Assembly: GCF_002943465.1 (NCBI RefSeq)
Contig: NZ_PTQY01000002.1
Location: forward strand, 124,001 to 188,000
Length of the DNA stretch: 64,000 nucleotides
Reading direction: 5' to 3'
Source: Rhodoferax sp. TS-BS-61-7
GTDB lineage: Bacteria; Pseudomonadota; Gammaproteobacteria; Burkholderiales; Burkholderiaceae_C
Position numbers and translations under genes: made by a program
The notes under the pieces: model-generated
What the model saw: only the letters and a program-made list of their open reading frames with translations
Told to the model about the DNA's origin: nothing
The model's database searches: none
Part shown: positions 9,241 through 19,582 of the stretch, in pieces
How positions within the stretch are numbered: the stretch's first letter is position 1
How the letters are laid out: every line of letters begins with the position of its first letter

Positions 9241-9298
9241 CAAATAGGGCACTAGCCCGCGTGGATATTGCGCGAACAGCTCCTGAAATAGGAGCGTT
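9241..9298 (+). repeat. Dispersed repeat, copy 2
   Basis: AAATAGGGCACTAGCCCG followed by the core TTGCGCGAACAGCTCCTGAA. It occupies the whole space between the convergent hydrolase and modE genes, where it may also serve as part of a termination region. Confidence 0.75.
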
Positions 9299-9303
9299 TA
9301 TAG

Positions 9304-10901
<1,598 letters not shown>

Positions 10902-10915
10902 ATTGGTAAGCGCGT

Positions 10916-11599
10916 ATGCCCCTGAGTCCTGACGACCTTGGCGCCATCTGGCTGACTCTGCGGCTGGCCAGCGTGACCACCGTGTTGCTGCTGTTGCTGG
11001 CCACTCCGCTGGCTTGGTGGTTGGCGCACACGGCCTCGCGCTGGCGCGGGCCGGTGGGCGCCGTGGTGGCGCTGCCGCTGGTGCTGCCGCCCACGGTGCT
11101 GGGTTTTTATTTGCTGGTGAGCCTGGGGCCGCAAGGGCCGTTGGGGCAACTGACCCAGGCGCTGGGCTGGGGGCTGTTGCCGTTCACCTTTGCGGGGCTG
11201 GTGCTGGGCTCGGTGGTGTATTCGCTGCCCTTTGCCGTGCAGCCCTTGCAGCATGCGTTTGAGTCCATGGGCACGCGCCCCATGGAGGTGGCGGCTACTT
11301 TGCGGGCCAGCCCACTCGATGCATTCCTCACCGTGGCCGTACCGCTGGCGCGCCCGGGTTTTGTGACCGCGGCGGTGCTGAGTTTTGCGCACACCGTGGG
11401 GGAGTTTGGGGTGGTGCTCATGCTGGGCGGCAATATTCCCGACAAAACCCGTGTGGTCTCCACCCAGATCTACGGCCATGTGGAAGCCCTGCAGTACACG
11501 CAGGCACACTGGTTGTCTGGCGGCATGGTGGTGTTTTCGTTTGTGGTGCTGCTGGGCCTGGGTTGGCTCAACCCGCGCGGTAGCAGGCTGCGCCCATGA
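10916..11599 (+). CDS. modB: Molybdate ABC transporter permease ModB
   Basis: A 227-residue permease with about five to six hydrophobic segments. The EAA-type loop contacting the ATPase reads [20 protein letters not shown] near residues 122-141. [15 protein letters not shown] and [19 protein letters not shown] are strongly conserved ModB segments. It follows modA by 14 bases and overlaps modC by four (ATGA). Confidence 0.93.
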   Translation: MPLSPDDLGAIWLTLRLASVTTVLLLLLATPLAWWLAHTASRWRGPVGAVVALPLVLPPTVLGFYLLVSLGPQGPLGQLTQALGWGLLPFTFAGLVLGSVVYSLPFAVQPLQHAFESMGTRPMEVAATLRASPLDAFLTVAVPLARPGFVTAAVLSFAHTVGEFGVVLMLGGNIPDKTRVVSTQIYGHVEALQYTQAHWLSGGMVVFSFVVLLGLGWLNPRGSRLRP

Positions 11600-12693
11600 G
11601 CACCGCACCCAACCAGATTCGCCTGCGCCTGCCACGCACCGGCTTCACGCTGGAGGTGGACCTGGCTTTGCCCGCACGTGGCATCACCGTGTTGTTTGGC
11701 GCCTCGGGGTCGGGCAAAACCACGGTGTTGCGTTGTGTGGCCGGGTTGGAGCAGGCGGCCCAGGCGCACATCAATATTCATGGCCAAGTCTGGCAAGACG
11801 ATGGCCAGGGCATCACGCTACCGGCCTGGCGCCGCCCGGTGGGTTATGTGTTCCAGGAGGCCAGCCTGCTGGCGCACCTGGATGTGCGCGGCAATCTGGC
11901 CTATGCCCAAAAACGCGCCGCCAAGGCCAGCAGCCGCCACCAGGCCCTGCTGGCGCTGGAGACCGCCATCGACCTGCTGGGTCTGGCACCGCTGCTGGCG
12001 CGCCAGACCGCCGATCTGTCGGGTGGCGAACGCCAGCGCGTGGCCATTGCCCGCGCACTGGCCACCCAGCCCGAGCTGCTGCTGCTGGACGAACCCCTGG
12101 CCGCGCTGGACCCGGCGCGCCGCCAGGATGTCTTGCCCTGGCTGGAGCGGCTGCGCGACGAACTGCACATCCCCATGCTGTATGTCACCCATTCGGTGGA
12201 CGAGGTGGTGCGCCTGGCCGACACCCTGGTGGTGCTGGCGCAGGGGCGCGTGCAGGCCAGCGGCCCGGCCGCCCAGGTGCTGGCGCAGGTGGACGTGCCC
12301 CTGGGTCTGGGGGACGAAGCCTCAAGCCTGCTGCACGCCCGGGTGGCGCAGGTGGATGCGGCCTGGCACCTGGCCCGGCTGGAATTTGCCGGCGGCAGCC
12401 TGTGGCTGACAGACGCCGGGCTGGCCGTGGGCACGGCCGTACGCTTGCGTGTGCTGGCGCGCGATGTGAGCCTGGCCACCCAAGAGCCGGCGCACACCAG
12501 CATCCAGAACGTGTTGCCCTGCACGGTGCTGGCCATCGCCGACGACAGCCACCCCGCGCAGGCGCTGGTGCAGCTGGGTTGTGGCCCGGACCGCCTGCTG
12601 GCGCGGGTGACCCGGCGCTCGGTGCACACGCTGGGGCTGGCGGTGGGGCAGCCGGTGTGGGCCCAGGTCAAGGCGCTGGCCTTGGCCAACTGA
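11596..12693 (+). CDS. modC: Molybdate ABC transporter ATP-binding protein ModC
   Basis: A 365-residue ATPase with Walker A GASGSGKT near residue 35, signature LSGGERQR and Walker [13 protein letters not shown]. The last roughly 70 residues form a TOBE/Mop domain ([10 protein letters not shown]...), which in ModC binds molybdate and can inhibit transport. Length and architecture are standard. Together modABC encode a complete high-affinity molybdate importer. Confidence 0.93.
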   Translation: MSTAPNQIRLRLPRTGFTLEVDLALPARGITVLFGASGSGKTTVLRCVAGLEQAAQAHINIHGQVWQDDGQGITLPAWRRPVGYVFQEASLLAHLDVRGNLAYAQKRAAKASSRHQALLALETAIDLLGLAPLLARQTADLSGGERQRVAIARALATQPELLLLDEPLAALDPARRQDVLPWLERLRDELHIPMLYVTHSVDEVVRLADTLVVLAQGRVQASGPAAQVLAQVDVPLGLGDEASSLLHARVAQVDAAWHLARLEFAGGSLWLTDAGLAVGTAVRLRVLARDVSLATQEPAHTSIQNVLPCTVLAIADDSHPAQALVQLGCGPDRLLARVTRRSVHTLGLAVGQPVWAQVKALALAN

Positions 12694-12711
12694 GTTTTTT
12701 GTGAAAAACAG

Positions 12712-12734
12712 CCCCAAATTCACCCGTTTGGGGG
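12712..12734 (+). terminator. Hairpin after modC
   Basis: CCCCAAA and TTTGGGG arms around an eight-base loop, 18 bases after the modC stop. No clear U-run follows, so termination here may be weak or Rho-assisted. Confidence 0.4.
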
Positions 12735-12780
12735 AGTGACAGGGGCGATTGACGGGGCTACGCTGGTGCATTCTTTTTTG

Positions 12781-14439
12781 ATGCACTGCAGCACGAATTT
12801 AGCCCCTCTTATGCTCGCTTACGCGCCCCCCGACTCTTCTGTGCCTGTGATGCAGGTGCTGCACCAAGCCCAGCTGGCGCTGAAACACGGGGATGTGGCC
12901 CACAGCCTGGTGCTGGCTAAATCGGCTCTGGCCCGTGCGCAAGCCGCGCACGACCTGCCGACCGAGGCGCGCTCCCTGCTGGCCTTGTCCCAGGCGGACC
13001 GCATGGTGTCGCGCTTTCGGCGCGCCCAAGAAACTGCGCAGCGCGCGGCCACCCTGTTCCAGATGTGCGAGGACACCCGGGGCGAGGCCGAGGCCCTGGC
13101 CACCCTGTCGCACACCCTGAGCGTGATGGGCCATAGCGAAGAGGGCGTGGAAGCCGCCTTGCTGGGCCTCAAGCTTAATGCCGATGCGCCCTCGCTCTCG
13201 CAAGCGCTCTCATACAACTACCTGGGCGTGGCCTACGCCTGTGGTGGCAGCTTCGACCGGGCCGATGCCGCCTTCCGCACCGCCATTGGGCTGTTGGAAG
13301 ACAACGGCCACTGGATGGAAGCCTATTTGCCACGCGTTAATCAGCGTGCCATGGAGGTCAGTCGCTGCTTTTTTGACCGGTATTACCAGGGCCAGTTTGC
13401 TTGCCTGGAGCGGCTGGGCAAGCTGCGCCGCGCCAGCGTGCGTACCACCCAGGCGGCGCCCAATCTGCTGGTGTTCCAGGGGGCTTATCTCAAAACCCAG
13501 GCCTTGCTGGGCCTGAGCGACGGTTTTGAAGCCTGCTGGCTGGGCGACCTGGCCACCGCACAAAGCCATGCCGACTTTGCCCAGGCCGCAGAAACCCGGG
13601 GCGACGCCAACCCCTCGGTCACGCTGATGGAGCTGTGGTTGCGGGCCGAGATTGCCTGGGCCGCCCGAGACTGGCAACTGGCCGAATACCACTGCCACCG
13701 CATGATGCAACTGGCCATGTCCATCGACAACGAGCACATGGTGAGCATTGCCTATTTGCTGCTGGCCCAGATACTGACCGCCCAGGGCAAAGAGCGTGCT
13801 TCGCAGGTGCAGCTGCGTGCCCTGAAGCAGCGCGAAAACGACCTGCGCCACGCCGCACTGCAGCAGCGCGAGGAGCGTATTGAATGGCAACTGCAGGCCC
13901 GCGCCAGCCGCGCCACGGCACGCCGTCTGGCCCAGCAAGCACAGCAGCTGGAGCAGTTGGCGATGGAAGACGCGCTCACCGGCCTGTTTAACCGCCGCTA
14001 CCTGGAACGCATGGTGCCCGACCTGCTGCGCAAGGGCAGCGAGCGCGGTCTATCGCCTGCCATGGCCTTTGTGGATGTGGACTACTTCAAACGCATCAAC
14101 GATCGGTTTTCCCACCAGGTGGGCGACGCTGTGCTGCAGGAGCTGGCGCAGATTCTGCGCAGCTTTGTGCGCGAGGGGGATGTGCCCGTGCGCCTGGGGG
14201 GCGATGAATTTGTGGTGGCTTTTGCGCATGTGGAAGAAGCGGCGGCCCATGGCCTGGCGCAGCGCATTCAGGATGTCGTGGCATCCCACCCCTGGGAGCG
14301 TCTGCGCCCTGGGCTCAGCGTGAGTGTGAGTGTGGGCCTGGCCGGTGCACAAAGCGGTGACAGCCTGCGCAGCTGGCTGCACCGCTGCGACGTGGGCATG
14401 TATGTCGAAAAAGACACCAGGCATCAAAGCCTGGGTTAG
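12781..14439 (+). CDS. TPR-repeat diguanylate cyclase (GGDEF)
   Basis: About 552 residues. The first 380 are alpha-helical with TPR-like repeats (for example SYNYLGVAYACGGSFDRADAAFRTAIG), followed by a coiled-coil linker rich in Gln/Arg/Ala and a C-terminal GGDEF domain with an intact active site RLGGDEFVVAF. An RxxD inhibitory site (REGD) lies five residues before GGDEF, so product inhibition by c-di-GMP is likely. No membrane segment or signal peptide is seen, so it is a cytoplasmic c-di-GMP synthase, probably gated by protein partners bound to the TPRs. Start is uncertain: GTG 12,736, ATG 12,781 and ATG 12,811 are all in frame. The 3' end of the gene touches a dispersed repeat. Confidence 0.88.
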   Translation: MHCSTNLAPLMLAYAPPDSSVPVMQVLHQAQLALKHGDVAHSLVLAKSALARAQAAHDLPTEARSLLALSQADRMVSRFRRAQETAQRAATLFQMCEDTRGEAEALATLSHTLSVMGHSEEGVEAALLGLKLNADAPSLSQALSYNYLGVAYACGGSFDRADAAFRTAIGLLEDNGHWMEAYLPRVNQRAMEVSRCFFDRYYQGQFACLERLGKLRRASVRTTQAAPNLLVFQGAYLKTQALLGLSDGFEACWLGDLATAQSHADFAQAAETRGDANPSVTLMELWLRAEIAWAARDWQLAEYHCHRMMQLAMSIDNEHMVSIAYLLLAQILTAQGKERASQVQLRALKQRENDLRHAALQQREERIEWQLQARASRATARRLAQQAQQLEQLAMEDALTGLFNRRYLERMVPDLLRKGSERGLSPAMAFVDVDYFKRINDRFSHQVGDAVLQELAQILRSFVREGDVPVRLGGDEFVVAFAHVEEAAAHGLAQRIQDVVASHPWERLRPGLSVSVSVGLAGAQSGDSLRSWLHRCDVGMYVEKDTRHQSLG

Positions 14440-14485
14440 CCCTTATGGAGGCTGCGCAAGCAGCTCCCGAATTGATAGCGTTTTA
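14437..14485 (+). repeat. Dispersed repeat, copy 3
   Basis: TTAGCCCTTATGGAGGC then the core TGCGCAAGCAGCTCCCGAATTGATAGCG. It begins at the stop codon of the GGDEF gene, so the element supplies the last bases of that reading frame, and it runs up to the end of the convergent LysE-type gene. Confidence 0.75.
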
Positions 14486-15124
14486 GCTCTTGGCGCCCGC
14501 CATCAGTGCGGCAAAACCTACAAACACCCCACCCGTTAGCCGGTTGAAGGCCCGCATCACACTGGCCCGCTGCAGGTAACGCGCCAACTGCTTGCCACTG
14601 GCGGCGTAGACAAAGTACCAGCTCACCTCCACCACCGCAAAGGTGCCCAGCAAAATGCCAAACTGCGGCAACTGGGGTAGCGCCGGGTTCAAAAATTGGG
14701 GAAAGAAGGCCGCGGCAAACAAAATGGCCTTGGGGTTGCTGGCCGCCACCAGCGCACCCTGGCGGTACAGCGCCCAGCTGCTCAGCGTCGCACCCAGGTT
14801 GCTGCCTTGGGCTGCGCCATCCGAAGGGTTGCTCTCCTGCACCGGGCTGCGCCACACCTGCACGCCCAGGTAGGCCAGGTAGGCCGCACCGGCCAGGCGC
14901 AGCGCGTCAAACACGGCCGGGAATGCTTGCAACAGCGCCCCCAGTCCGGCAGCCGACAGGCTCAGCATCAGCATCAGCGACGTCATGCAACCCGCCATGC
15001 TGGTCACCGCGCCGCGCAGGCCCTGGCGTGCACCGGTACTCATCACCAGCAGCATATTGGGGCCGGGCGTGGCCGACACCACAAACGTCATCATCACAAA
15101 CAGCCACCAGGTATTCAGGCTCAT
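14483..15124 (-). CDS. LysE/RhtB-family amino-acid exporter
   Basis: A 213-residue inner-membrane protein with six hydrophobic segments. The N-terminal TPGPNMLLVMSTGARQGLRGAV carries the family motif (TPGPxxxxxxxxxxxxGxxxG). Later features are LAYLGVQVWR and ASNPKAILFAAAFFPQFL, both conserved in RhtB/LysE exporters. It would export an amino acid or derivative such as homoserine, threonine or lysine; the substrate is not predictable. Confidence 0.9.
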   Translation of the reverse strand: MSLNTWWLFVMMTFVVSATPGPNMLLVMSTGARQGLRGAVTSMAGCMTSLMLMLSLSAAGLGALLQAFPAVFDALRLAGAAYLAYLGVQVWRSPVQESNPSDGAAQGSNLGATLSSWALYRQGALVAASNPKAILFAAAFFPQFLNPALPQLPQFGILLGTFAVVEVSWYFVYAASGKQLARYLQRASVMRAFNRLTGGVFVGFAALMAGAKS

Positions 15125-15148
15125 GGGTTTTGTCCTTGGGTTGGGTTT

Positions 15149-15361
15149 TCAGTAATGGGGTGGCAACTCGTCGCGCAGGTTGCGCGCGGTAGCCGGTTCG
15201 CTGGCCTGCTGGCGCAGGTGTGTCAGTTCGCGCACCAGCAAGTCGATCTGCTCCTGCTGGCGAACAATAATTTTGTCCAGCTGGTCCAGCGCGTCTTCGG
15301 CAAAGCTGGCCTTGATCTCCAGCTCGGTCAGGCGCTGTTCGGTGCGGTCGGTAGTATCCAT
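15149..15361 (-). CDS. slyX: SlyX-family small coiled-coil protein
   Basis: Seventy residues, almost entirely one coiled coil: TEQRLTELEIKASFAEDALD followed by a Q/L-rich heptad region and the family ending LPPHY. This matches SlyX, whose function is unknown. The start at 15,361 is the first ATG before the conserved block; a much longer frame on the same strand (to 16,168) runs antisense through a PEP-CTERM gene and is rejected. It lies 24 bases upstream of the LysE-type gene and probably shares its transcript. Confidence 0.85.
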   Translation of the reverse strand: MDTTDRTEQRLTELEIKASFAEDALDQLDKIIVRQQEQIDLLVRELTHLRQQASEPATARNLRDELPPHY

Positions 15362-15526
15362 AAGCGCTATTGGACACCATGCGCGAGTCGTTAAATTGTT
15401 TCCACCTGTTTCAGTTAGTTCTTTGGAGCTAATGGGGTACGAATTGGCGAACTTACACTGCGCACGCCCGACCGGGCACACCCCACCAAACCCTGGCGGC
15501 GGTGCACAGCAAAACAGGGAGTTCCT

Positions 15527-16114
15527 TTGACATTCAAACCCACCGCACTGCTCGCAGCCATGCTGCTTGCCACCAGCGCGCAGGCCGCCCAATTCGATTT
15601 CAGTGGCAACATTGCCAACCACAATGACGTGGTGCAAATCAGCTTCTCGCTGGCCAGTGACGCCACCAACGTCAAGGTCTGGACCGACTCCTACCTGGAC
15701 GGTGTGAACTTCGACCCCATCACCGCCGTCTGGTCGCAAGCTGGCAGTGGCTGGAGCCTTGTGGAGCAGAACGACGACAACCCCACCATCGTTCCCGGTC
15801 TGACCAAGTTTGACTCCGGCCTGACCTTCAGCAGCCTGGCCGCTGGCAACTACCTGTTCACCATCGCCACCTACAACAACTGGGCCAATGGCACCACGCT
15901 GGCGCAAGGCTTCAAGTTCGATAGCCAAACCCCCATCCCCTTGGCTATTTGGGACCAACCTGCCAGCACCGTGAACATGGGCACCCGCTACAGCGTGCAC
16001 CTGTCGGGTGTGGACGTGGCCGCCCCCGTGCCCGAACCCGAAACCTACGCTATGCTGCTGGCAGGCTTGGGCGTCTTGGGCTGGGCCCGCCGCCGCCAAG
16101 CCAAACAAGCCTGA
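15527..16114 (+). CDS. PEP-CTERM sorting-domain protein, TTG start
   Basis: A 195-residue exported protein. It starts with TTG at 15,527 behind CAGGGAG; the next ATG would cut into the signal peptide (ALLAAMLLATSAQA). The middle is beta-rich with no enzyme motifs. The C-terminus is a textbook PEP-CTERM signal: VPEPETYAMLLAGLGVLGWARRR, that is the PEP motif, a hydrophobic helix and an arginine cluster. In this family exosortase cleaves at the PEP site and the protein is delivered to the outer surface, often with exopolysaccharide production. No exosortase gene is in the window. Confidence 0.88.
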   Translation: MTFKPTALLAAMLLATSAQAAQFDFSGNIANHNDVVQISFSLASDATNVKVWTDSYLDGVNFDPITAVWSQAGSGWSLVEQNDDNPTIVPGLTKFDSGLTFSSLAAGNYLFTIATYNNWANGTTLAQGFKFDSQTPIPLAIWDQPASTVNMGTRYSVHLSGVDVAAPVPEPETYAMLLAGLGVLGWARRRQAKQA

Positions 16115-16128
16115 GCGTTTGCCACTCC

Positions 16129-16160
16129 AACAAAAAACCCGCCTTGGCGGGTTTTTTGTT
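16129..16160. terminator. Bidirectional Rho-independent terminator
   Basis: AACAAAAAACCCGCC-TT-GGCGGGTTTTTTGTT, a perfect hairpin with A and T runs on both sides, directly after the PEP-CTERM gene and before the convergent DUF1801 gene. Confidence 0.93.
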
Positions 16161-16177
16161 GTGTGCACGTCGCTACG

Positions 16178-16540
16178 TCAGTGTGGGTCTTGGCAAGCCT
16201 TGAGCGCCAGCGGCAGGTATAGCACCAGCTTCTTGCTTGTGATGTCTTCGATGGACACGAGCTTGAGATGCCTGCGCCCCTTGCCAGAACCTTCCAGGTG
16301 GCCATAAACGTCATCAATGCGCGCGCCCTGGCTGAACTCCACTGACACATGCCCCTTATAGGCAAACACCCCGCAGAACTGCACTTCGGATGCAAACAGA
16401 ACGCCCCCGTACTTCACCTCTTCGGCAAAGGGCTTGAAGGTCTTCTTGACCAAGGCGCGCACCGCCTCCACAACGGCGTAGCGCTCCTCGCTCACGAGGC
16501 GGATGTCTTCGAGCAGGGTTTGGACGGATTTTGTGGGCAC
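16178..16540 (-). CDS. DUF1801 (YdhG-like) protein
   Basis: A 120-residue cytoplasmic protein of the DUF1801/YdhG alpha-beta family, recognisable from EEVKYGGVLFASEVQFCGVFAYKGHVSVEFSQGA and the C-terminal GRRHLKLVSIEDITSKKL. Function is unknown; the fold resembles iron-binding CyaY/frataxin-type sheets. The first codon of the conserved N-terminus is GTG. It is a single-gene unit between two PEP-CTERM genes. Confidence 0.78.
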   Translation of the reverse strand: MPTKSVQTLLEDIRLVSEERYAVVEAVRALVKKTFKPFAEEVKYGGVLFASEVQFCGVFAYKGHVSVEFSQGARIDDVYGHLEGSGKGRRHLKLVSIEDITSKKLVLYLPLALKACQDPH

Positions 16541-16631
16541 GGGTTGTAAATGAAGGGCGCATCCGACTGATTGCAGTGTTTTAGATTGTTAGAAACCAGT
16601 CTTCGAAAACCGGGTTAGCTGGCAATCAAAC

Positions 16632-17300
16632 TTATGCGGGGAATGGAACCATATAGTTTTTTGGTTCAGCAACGCGCCTTGATAGTGACTTCATTCCTAA
16701 AAGAGTTGCGATTCCGAAGGCAAGCAGCAACGCTACGGATGGTTCCGGTACGGACGAAATAAAGAAGCTGTTAACTCTTGCCGTGAGCAGGTTGTCAAAC
16801 GTTGGGGAAGTTATGTAGAAATAGCCTTCTTGCCCAAGCGCCGTCAGCACAGCTAAGGATGGAATCGCAGTTCCTGAAAATGAAGAAGAGGGCCCGTTGA
16901 GAACAAGGGTGTATCCAGTTCCTTGGGATTTCGTTGCGAAATCAATCGCGTCCTTTGCAGGAGCGAGTGGGTCTAGGAAGGTCGTATTGTCACTAACAGC
17001 AAGCCCTGTGTATGGCGTTGAAATCACAGATGATCCCAAATTTACTGTGAAATGATGGGGCGAAGTTGAATAGAAGTAGCTTGTGCAGAAGGGTCCACAA
17101 TCGTTTGCAAGGCTATAGGAGGACGGATCGTAGTCAAACGTGATCACACCTTGGATTCCAGCGCCTATCGGAGGAATCCCAGCTGTATGCGAAGTGGATG
17201 TGACGATTGCGGTGAATTGCGCCTGAATTGGCGCGGCCATTGAAATCTGAAGGCTTGATAACGTTGCTAGCGCAATTGCAAGGATGATGCTTGGCTTCAT
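16632..17300 (-). CDS. Second PEP-CTERM protein
   Basis: A 222-residue exported protein. Signal peptide: residues 1-22 (IILAIALATLSSLQISMAA). The C-terminus reads VPEPSVALLLAFGIATLLGMKSL then SRR, the PEP motif, hydrophobic helix and basic tail of exosortase substrates. The middle resembles other PEP-CTERM proteins with a calyx-like beta fold (ITFDYDPSSYSLANDCGPF) and has Ser/Thr-rich stretches. It is clearly lower in GC than its neighbours, which suggests recent acquisition or low expression. Confidence 0.85.
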   Translation of the reverse strand: MKPSIILAIALATLSSLQISMAAPIQAQFTAIVTSTSHTAGIPPIGAGIQGVITFDYDPSSYSLANDCGPFCTSYFYSTSPHHFTVNLGSSVISTPYTGLAVSDNTTFLDPLAPAKDAIDFATKSQGTGYTLVLNGPSSSFSGTAIPSLAVLTALGQEGYFYITSPTFDNLLTARVNSFFISSVPEPSVALLLAFGIATLLGMKSLSRRVAEPKNYMVPFPA

Positions 17301-17539
17301 TGGTTGCTTCCTGAGTAGTTTTTACTTTTTGCGGTGGGGTATTCGCGAAGTCAAACCAGCGGCTTCACTTGCCAAAGCCTCTGCGTAAATGGCCTCACTG
17401 CGTATGAAGGAGATTGTGCTGGGAGGGAGATAAGTCGTATATCCCCCGTTCGGGTGAATTTACGAACGTCAGCGCCCACCACATCGCTGCCTTCTGAATT
17501 GAATTCATCCCCCACGCAATCCAACCCACTCACCGGCGG

Positions 17540-17610
17540 AGCTGGGGCTAGGGGCCCCCGCCGATTTCTGGGCGTTTGACAGTATGAGGCGGGGGCCCCT
17601 AGCCCCAGCT
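17540..17610. repeat. Perfect 23-bp inverted repeat, 25-base spacer
   Basis: The left arm AGCTGGGGCTAGGGGCCCCCG-CC (17,540-17,562) is repeated exactly in reverse complement at 17,588-17,610. Each arm itself contains the palindrome GGGGCCCC. It lies in a gene-free stretch (17,301-17,739) between the second PEP-CTERM gene and hemH. No T-run follows, and no transposase or target duplication was seen. Confidence 0.7.
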
Positions 17611-17645
17611 CTGCCCACCTATCACGCAGTCAGCAAAGCAAATAC

Positions 17646-17700
17646 GCTATCAGTTTAGTAGCTGCTTGCGCATATTTCACGGGCGCTAGAGGCCAAAAAT
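17646..17700 (-). repeat. Dispersed repeat, copy 4
   Basis: Read on the minus strand: TTTTTGGCCTCTAGCGCCCG, then the core ATATGCGCAAGCAGCTACTA and the end AACTGATAGC. It lies just beyond the hemH stop. Confidence 0.75.
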
Positions 17701-17739
17701 ACTAAAAATTAGCCTGCCAGCAACCCCAAGCCAAGCAAC

Positions 17740-18843
17740 CTACTGCTTGGCCCCCAGCGCCAACGCAGCCGCACGTGAGGCCTGCAGCGCGGCCGCATCC
17801 GGCGCCTCCTGCGTGGGCCAGCCCTGCAGGTGCTTCTGCGCCAGGTTGCACAGCGCGGTGATCCACTCCGGGTCGTCGTTCAGGCAGGGGATGTAGTGAA
17901 ACTCTTTGCCGCCCGCGTGCAAAAACGCTTCGCGGGCTTCCATGTTGATTTCTTCCAGGGTCTCCAGGCAGTCGCTGGTGAAGCCGGGGCAGATGACGTC
18001 CACACGTTTCACACCGGCCTTGCCCAGTTTGATGAGGCTGGGCTCGGTGTAGGGCTCCAGCCACTGTGCGCGGCCCAGGCGGGACTGGAAGGTGACCTGG
18101 TACTGGTCTTTGCTCAGGCCCAGCGCCTCACCCAACAGGCGCGCGGTCTTGAAACATTCGCAGTGGTACATGTCGCCCAGCTGCAACGTGCGTGCGGGCA
18201 CACCGTGGAAGCTCATCACCAGTTGGTCTGGCTTGCCATTGGCCATCCAGTAGCGCCGGATGCTGGCGGCCAGGGCGCTGATGTAGCCGTGGTCGTCGTG
18301 GTAGCGGTTGATGAAACGAAACTCGGGGATGGCGCGGGTCTTGGCGGCCCAGGCGTAGACCGCGTCGCACACGCTGGCGGTGGTGGTGCCGCTGTACTGC
18401 GGGTAGGCGGGCAGCACCAGCACGCGGGTCATACCCTCGGCCTTCATGGCGTCCAGCTGTGAGGCGATGGAGGTGCTGCCATAGCGCATGGCCCAGCGCA
18501 CCTTGACCTGGTGGTTGCGCTGGCCCAGCCAGCCTTGCAGCAGCTTGGCCTGTTTCTCGGTCCAGATCTTGAGCGGCGAGCCCTCGGGCGTCCACACGCT
18601 GGCGTATTTGGCGGCCGACTTGGCGGGGCGGGTGCGCAGGATGATGCCGTGCAGGATCAACAGCCACAGCAGGCGCGGAATTTCCACCACGCGGGGGTCG
18701 CCCAAAAACTCCGCCAAGTAGCGGCGCACCGCGGGGGCGGTGGGTGCGTCGGGCGTGCCCAGGTTGCACAGCAGCACGGCGGTGCGTGGCACCTGTCCAT
18801 GGGTGAAGGGGGGCTCGGGCTGGAAGGGGGATTGGAAGAGCAT
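17740..18843 (-). CDS. hemH: Ferrochelatase
   Basis: A 367-residue enzyme that inserts ferrous iron into protoporphyrin IX in the last step of haem synthesis. The sequence shows [11 protein letters not shown] near the N-terminus, the active-site SFHGVP (His about 205), and [15 protein letters not shown] with the conserved Asp/Glu patch. The start at 18,843 has a clear GGGAGA ribosome site ten bases upstream; a longer frame to 19,260 runs antisense through the neighbouring phosphatase gene. The divergent HAD gene begins only 19 bases away, so the promoter of each must lie within the other coding region. Confidence 0.94.
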   Translation of the reverse strand: MLFQSPFQPEPPFTHGQVPRTAVLLCNLGTPDAPTAPAVRRYLAEFLGDPRVVEIPRLLWLLILHGIILRTRPAKSAAKYASVWTPEGSPLKIWTEKQAKLLQGWLGQRNHQVKVRWAMRYGSTSIASQLDAMKAEGMTRVLVLPAYPQYSGTTTASVCDAVYAWAAKTRAIPEFRFINRYHDDHGYISALAASIRRYWMANGKPDQLVMSFHGVPARTLQLGDMYHCECFKTARLLGEALGLSKDQYQVTFQSRLGRAQWLEPYTEPSLIKLGKAGVKRVDVICPGFTSDCLETLEEINMEAREAFLHAGGKEFHYIPCLNDDPEWITALCNLAQKHLQGWPTQEAPDAAALQASRAAALALGAKQ

Positions 18844-18862
18844 GCGGTATTCTCCCGCACCT

Positions 18863-19561
18863 ATGCTGCAACTCTCCCACATCAAGGCCATTACCCTCGA
18901 CTTGGACGACACCTTGTGGCCCATCTGGCCGTGCATTGAACGGGCCGAGAAGGTGTTGCATGCCTGGTTGCTGCAGTACGCACCAGCCACCGCCACCCTG
19001 TATGCCGACCCACACGCACGACGCACCCTGCGCGAAGACACCGAGCGGCAGTGGGCCGCCCAGGCGCACGACCTGAGTGTGCTGCGCCGCGAGTCCATCC
19101 GCCTGGCGCTGGAGCGCGCGGGGGATGACACCGACTTGGCCGACCCGGCCTTCGATGTGTTTTTTGCCGAGCGCATGCGTGTGGAACTGTTTGACGACGC
19201 GCTGGAAACGCTGGACTGGATGGCGCAGCGCTGGCCGCTGTACGCAGTGTCCAACGGCAATGCCGATGTGAACCAGGTGGGGCTGGGCGCCTACTTCACG
19301 GGCGCCGTGAGTGCGCGTGACGCGGGTGTGGGCAAGCCGGACGCGAAAATATTTATGGCGGCGGCGCAGGCCCTGCAGGTGGCGCCGCAGCACATCTTGC
19401 ACGTGGGTGACGATGCGGCGCTGGACGTGTTGGGTGCCTTGGGCGTGGGCATGCAGGCGGTGTGGGTGAACCGCGCCGAACACCTGTGGAGCCACGCGCA
19501 GCACCCGCATGCCACGGTGGCCAGCCTGACCGAGCTGCGCGACCTGCTCAGCGCGGCCTGA
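18863..19561 (+). CDS. HAD-superfamily hydrolase
   Basis: A 232-residue cytoplasmic phosphatase-type protein. Motif I is DLDDT (13-17), motif II lies in VSNGNAD, motif III is the Lys in GKPD and motif IV is GDDAALD, all in the expected order of HAD subfamily IA with an alpha-helical cap between motifs I and II. Small phosphate esters are likely substrates. There is no Shine-Dalgarno sequence before the ATG, so it may be leaderless. Confidence 0.85.
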   Translation: MLQLSHIKAITLDLDDTLWPIWPCIERAEKVLHAWLLQYAPATATLYADPHARRTLREDTERQWAAQAHDLSVLRRESIRLALERAGDDTDLADPAFDVFFAERMRVELFDDALETLDWMAQRWPLYAVSNGNADVNQVGLGAYFTGAVSARDAGVGKPDAKIFMAAAQALQVAPQHILHVGDDAALDVLGALGVGMQAVWVNRAEHLWSHAQHPHATVASLTELRDLLSAA

Positions 19562-19582
19562 GCCCCGTCCTGGCCCAGGGCA

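Noticed and set aside
15362..16168. Extension of the slyX frame to 16,168
   Set aside because: It runs antisense through the PEP-CTERM gene; only the last 70 codons are SlyX-like.
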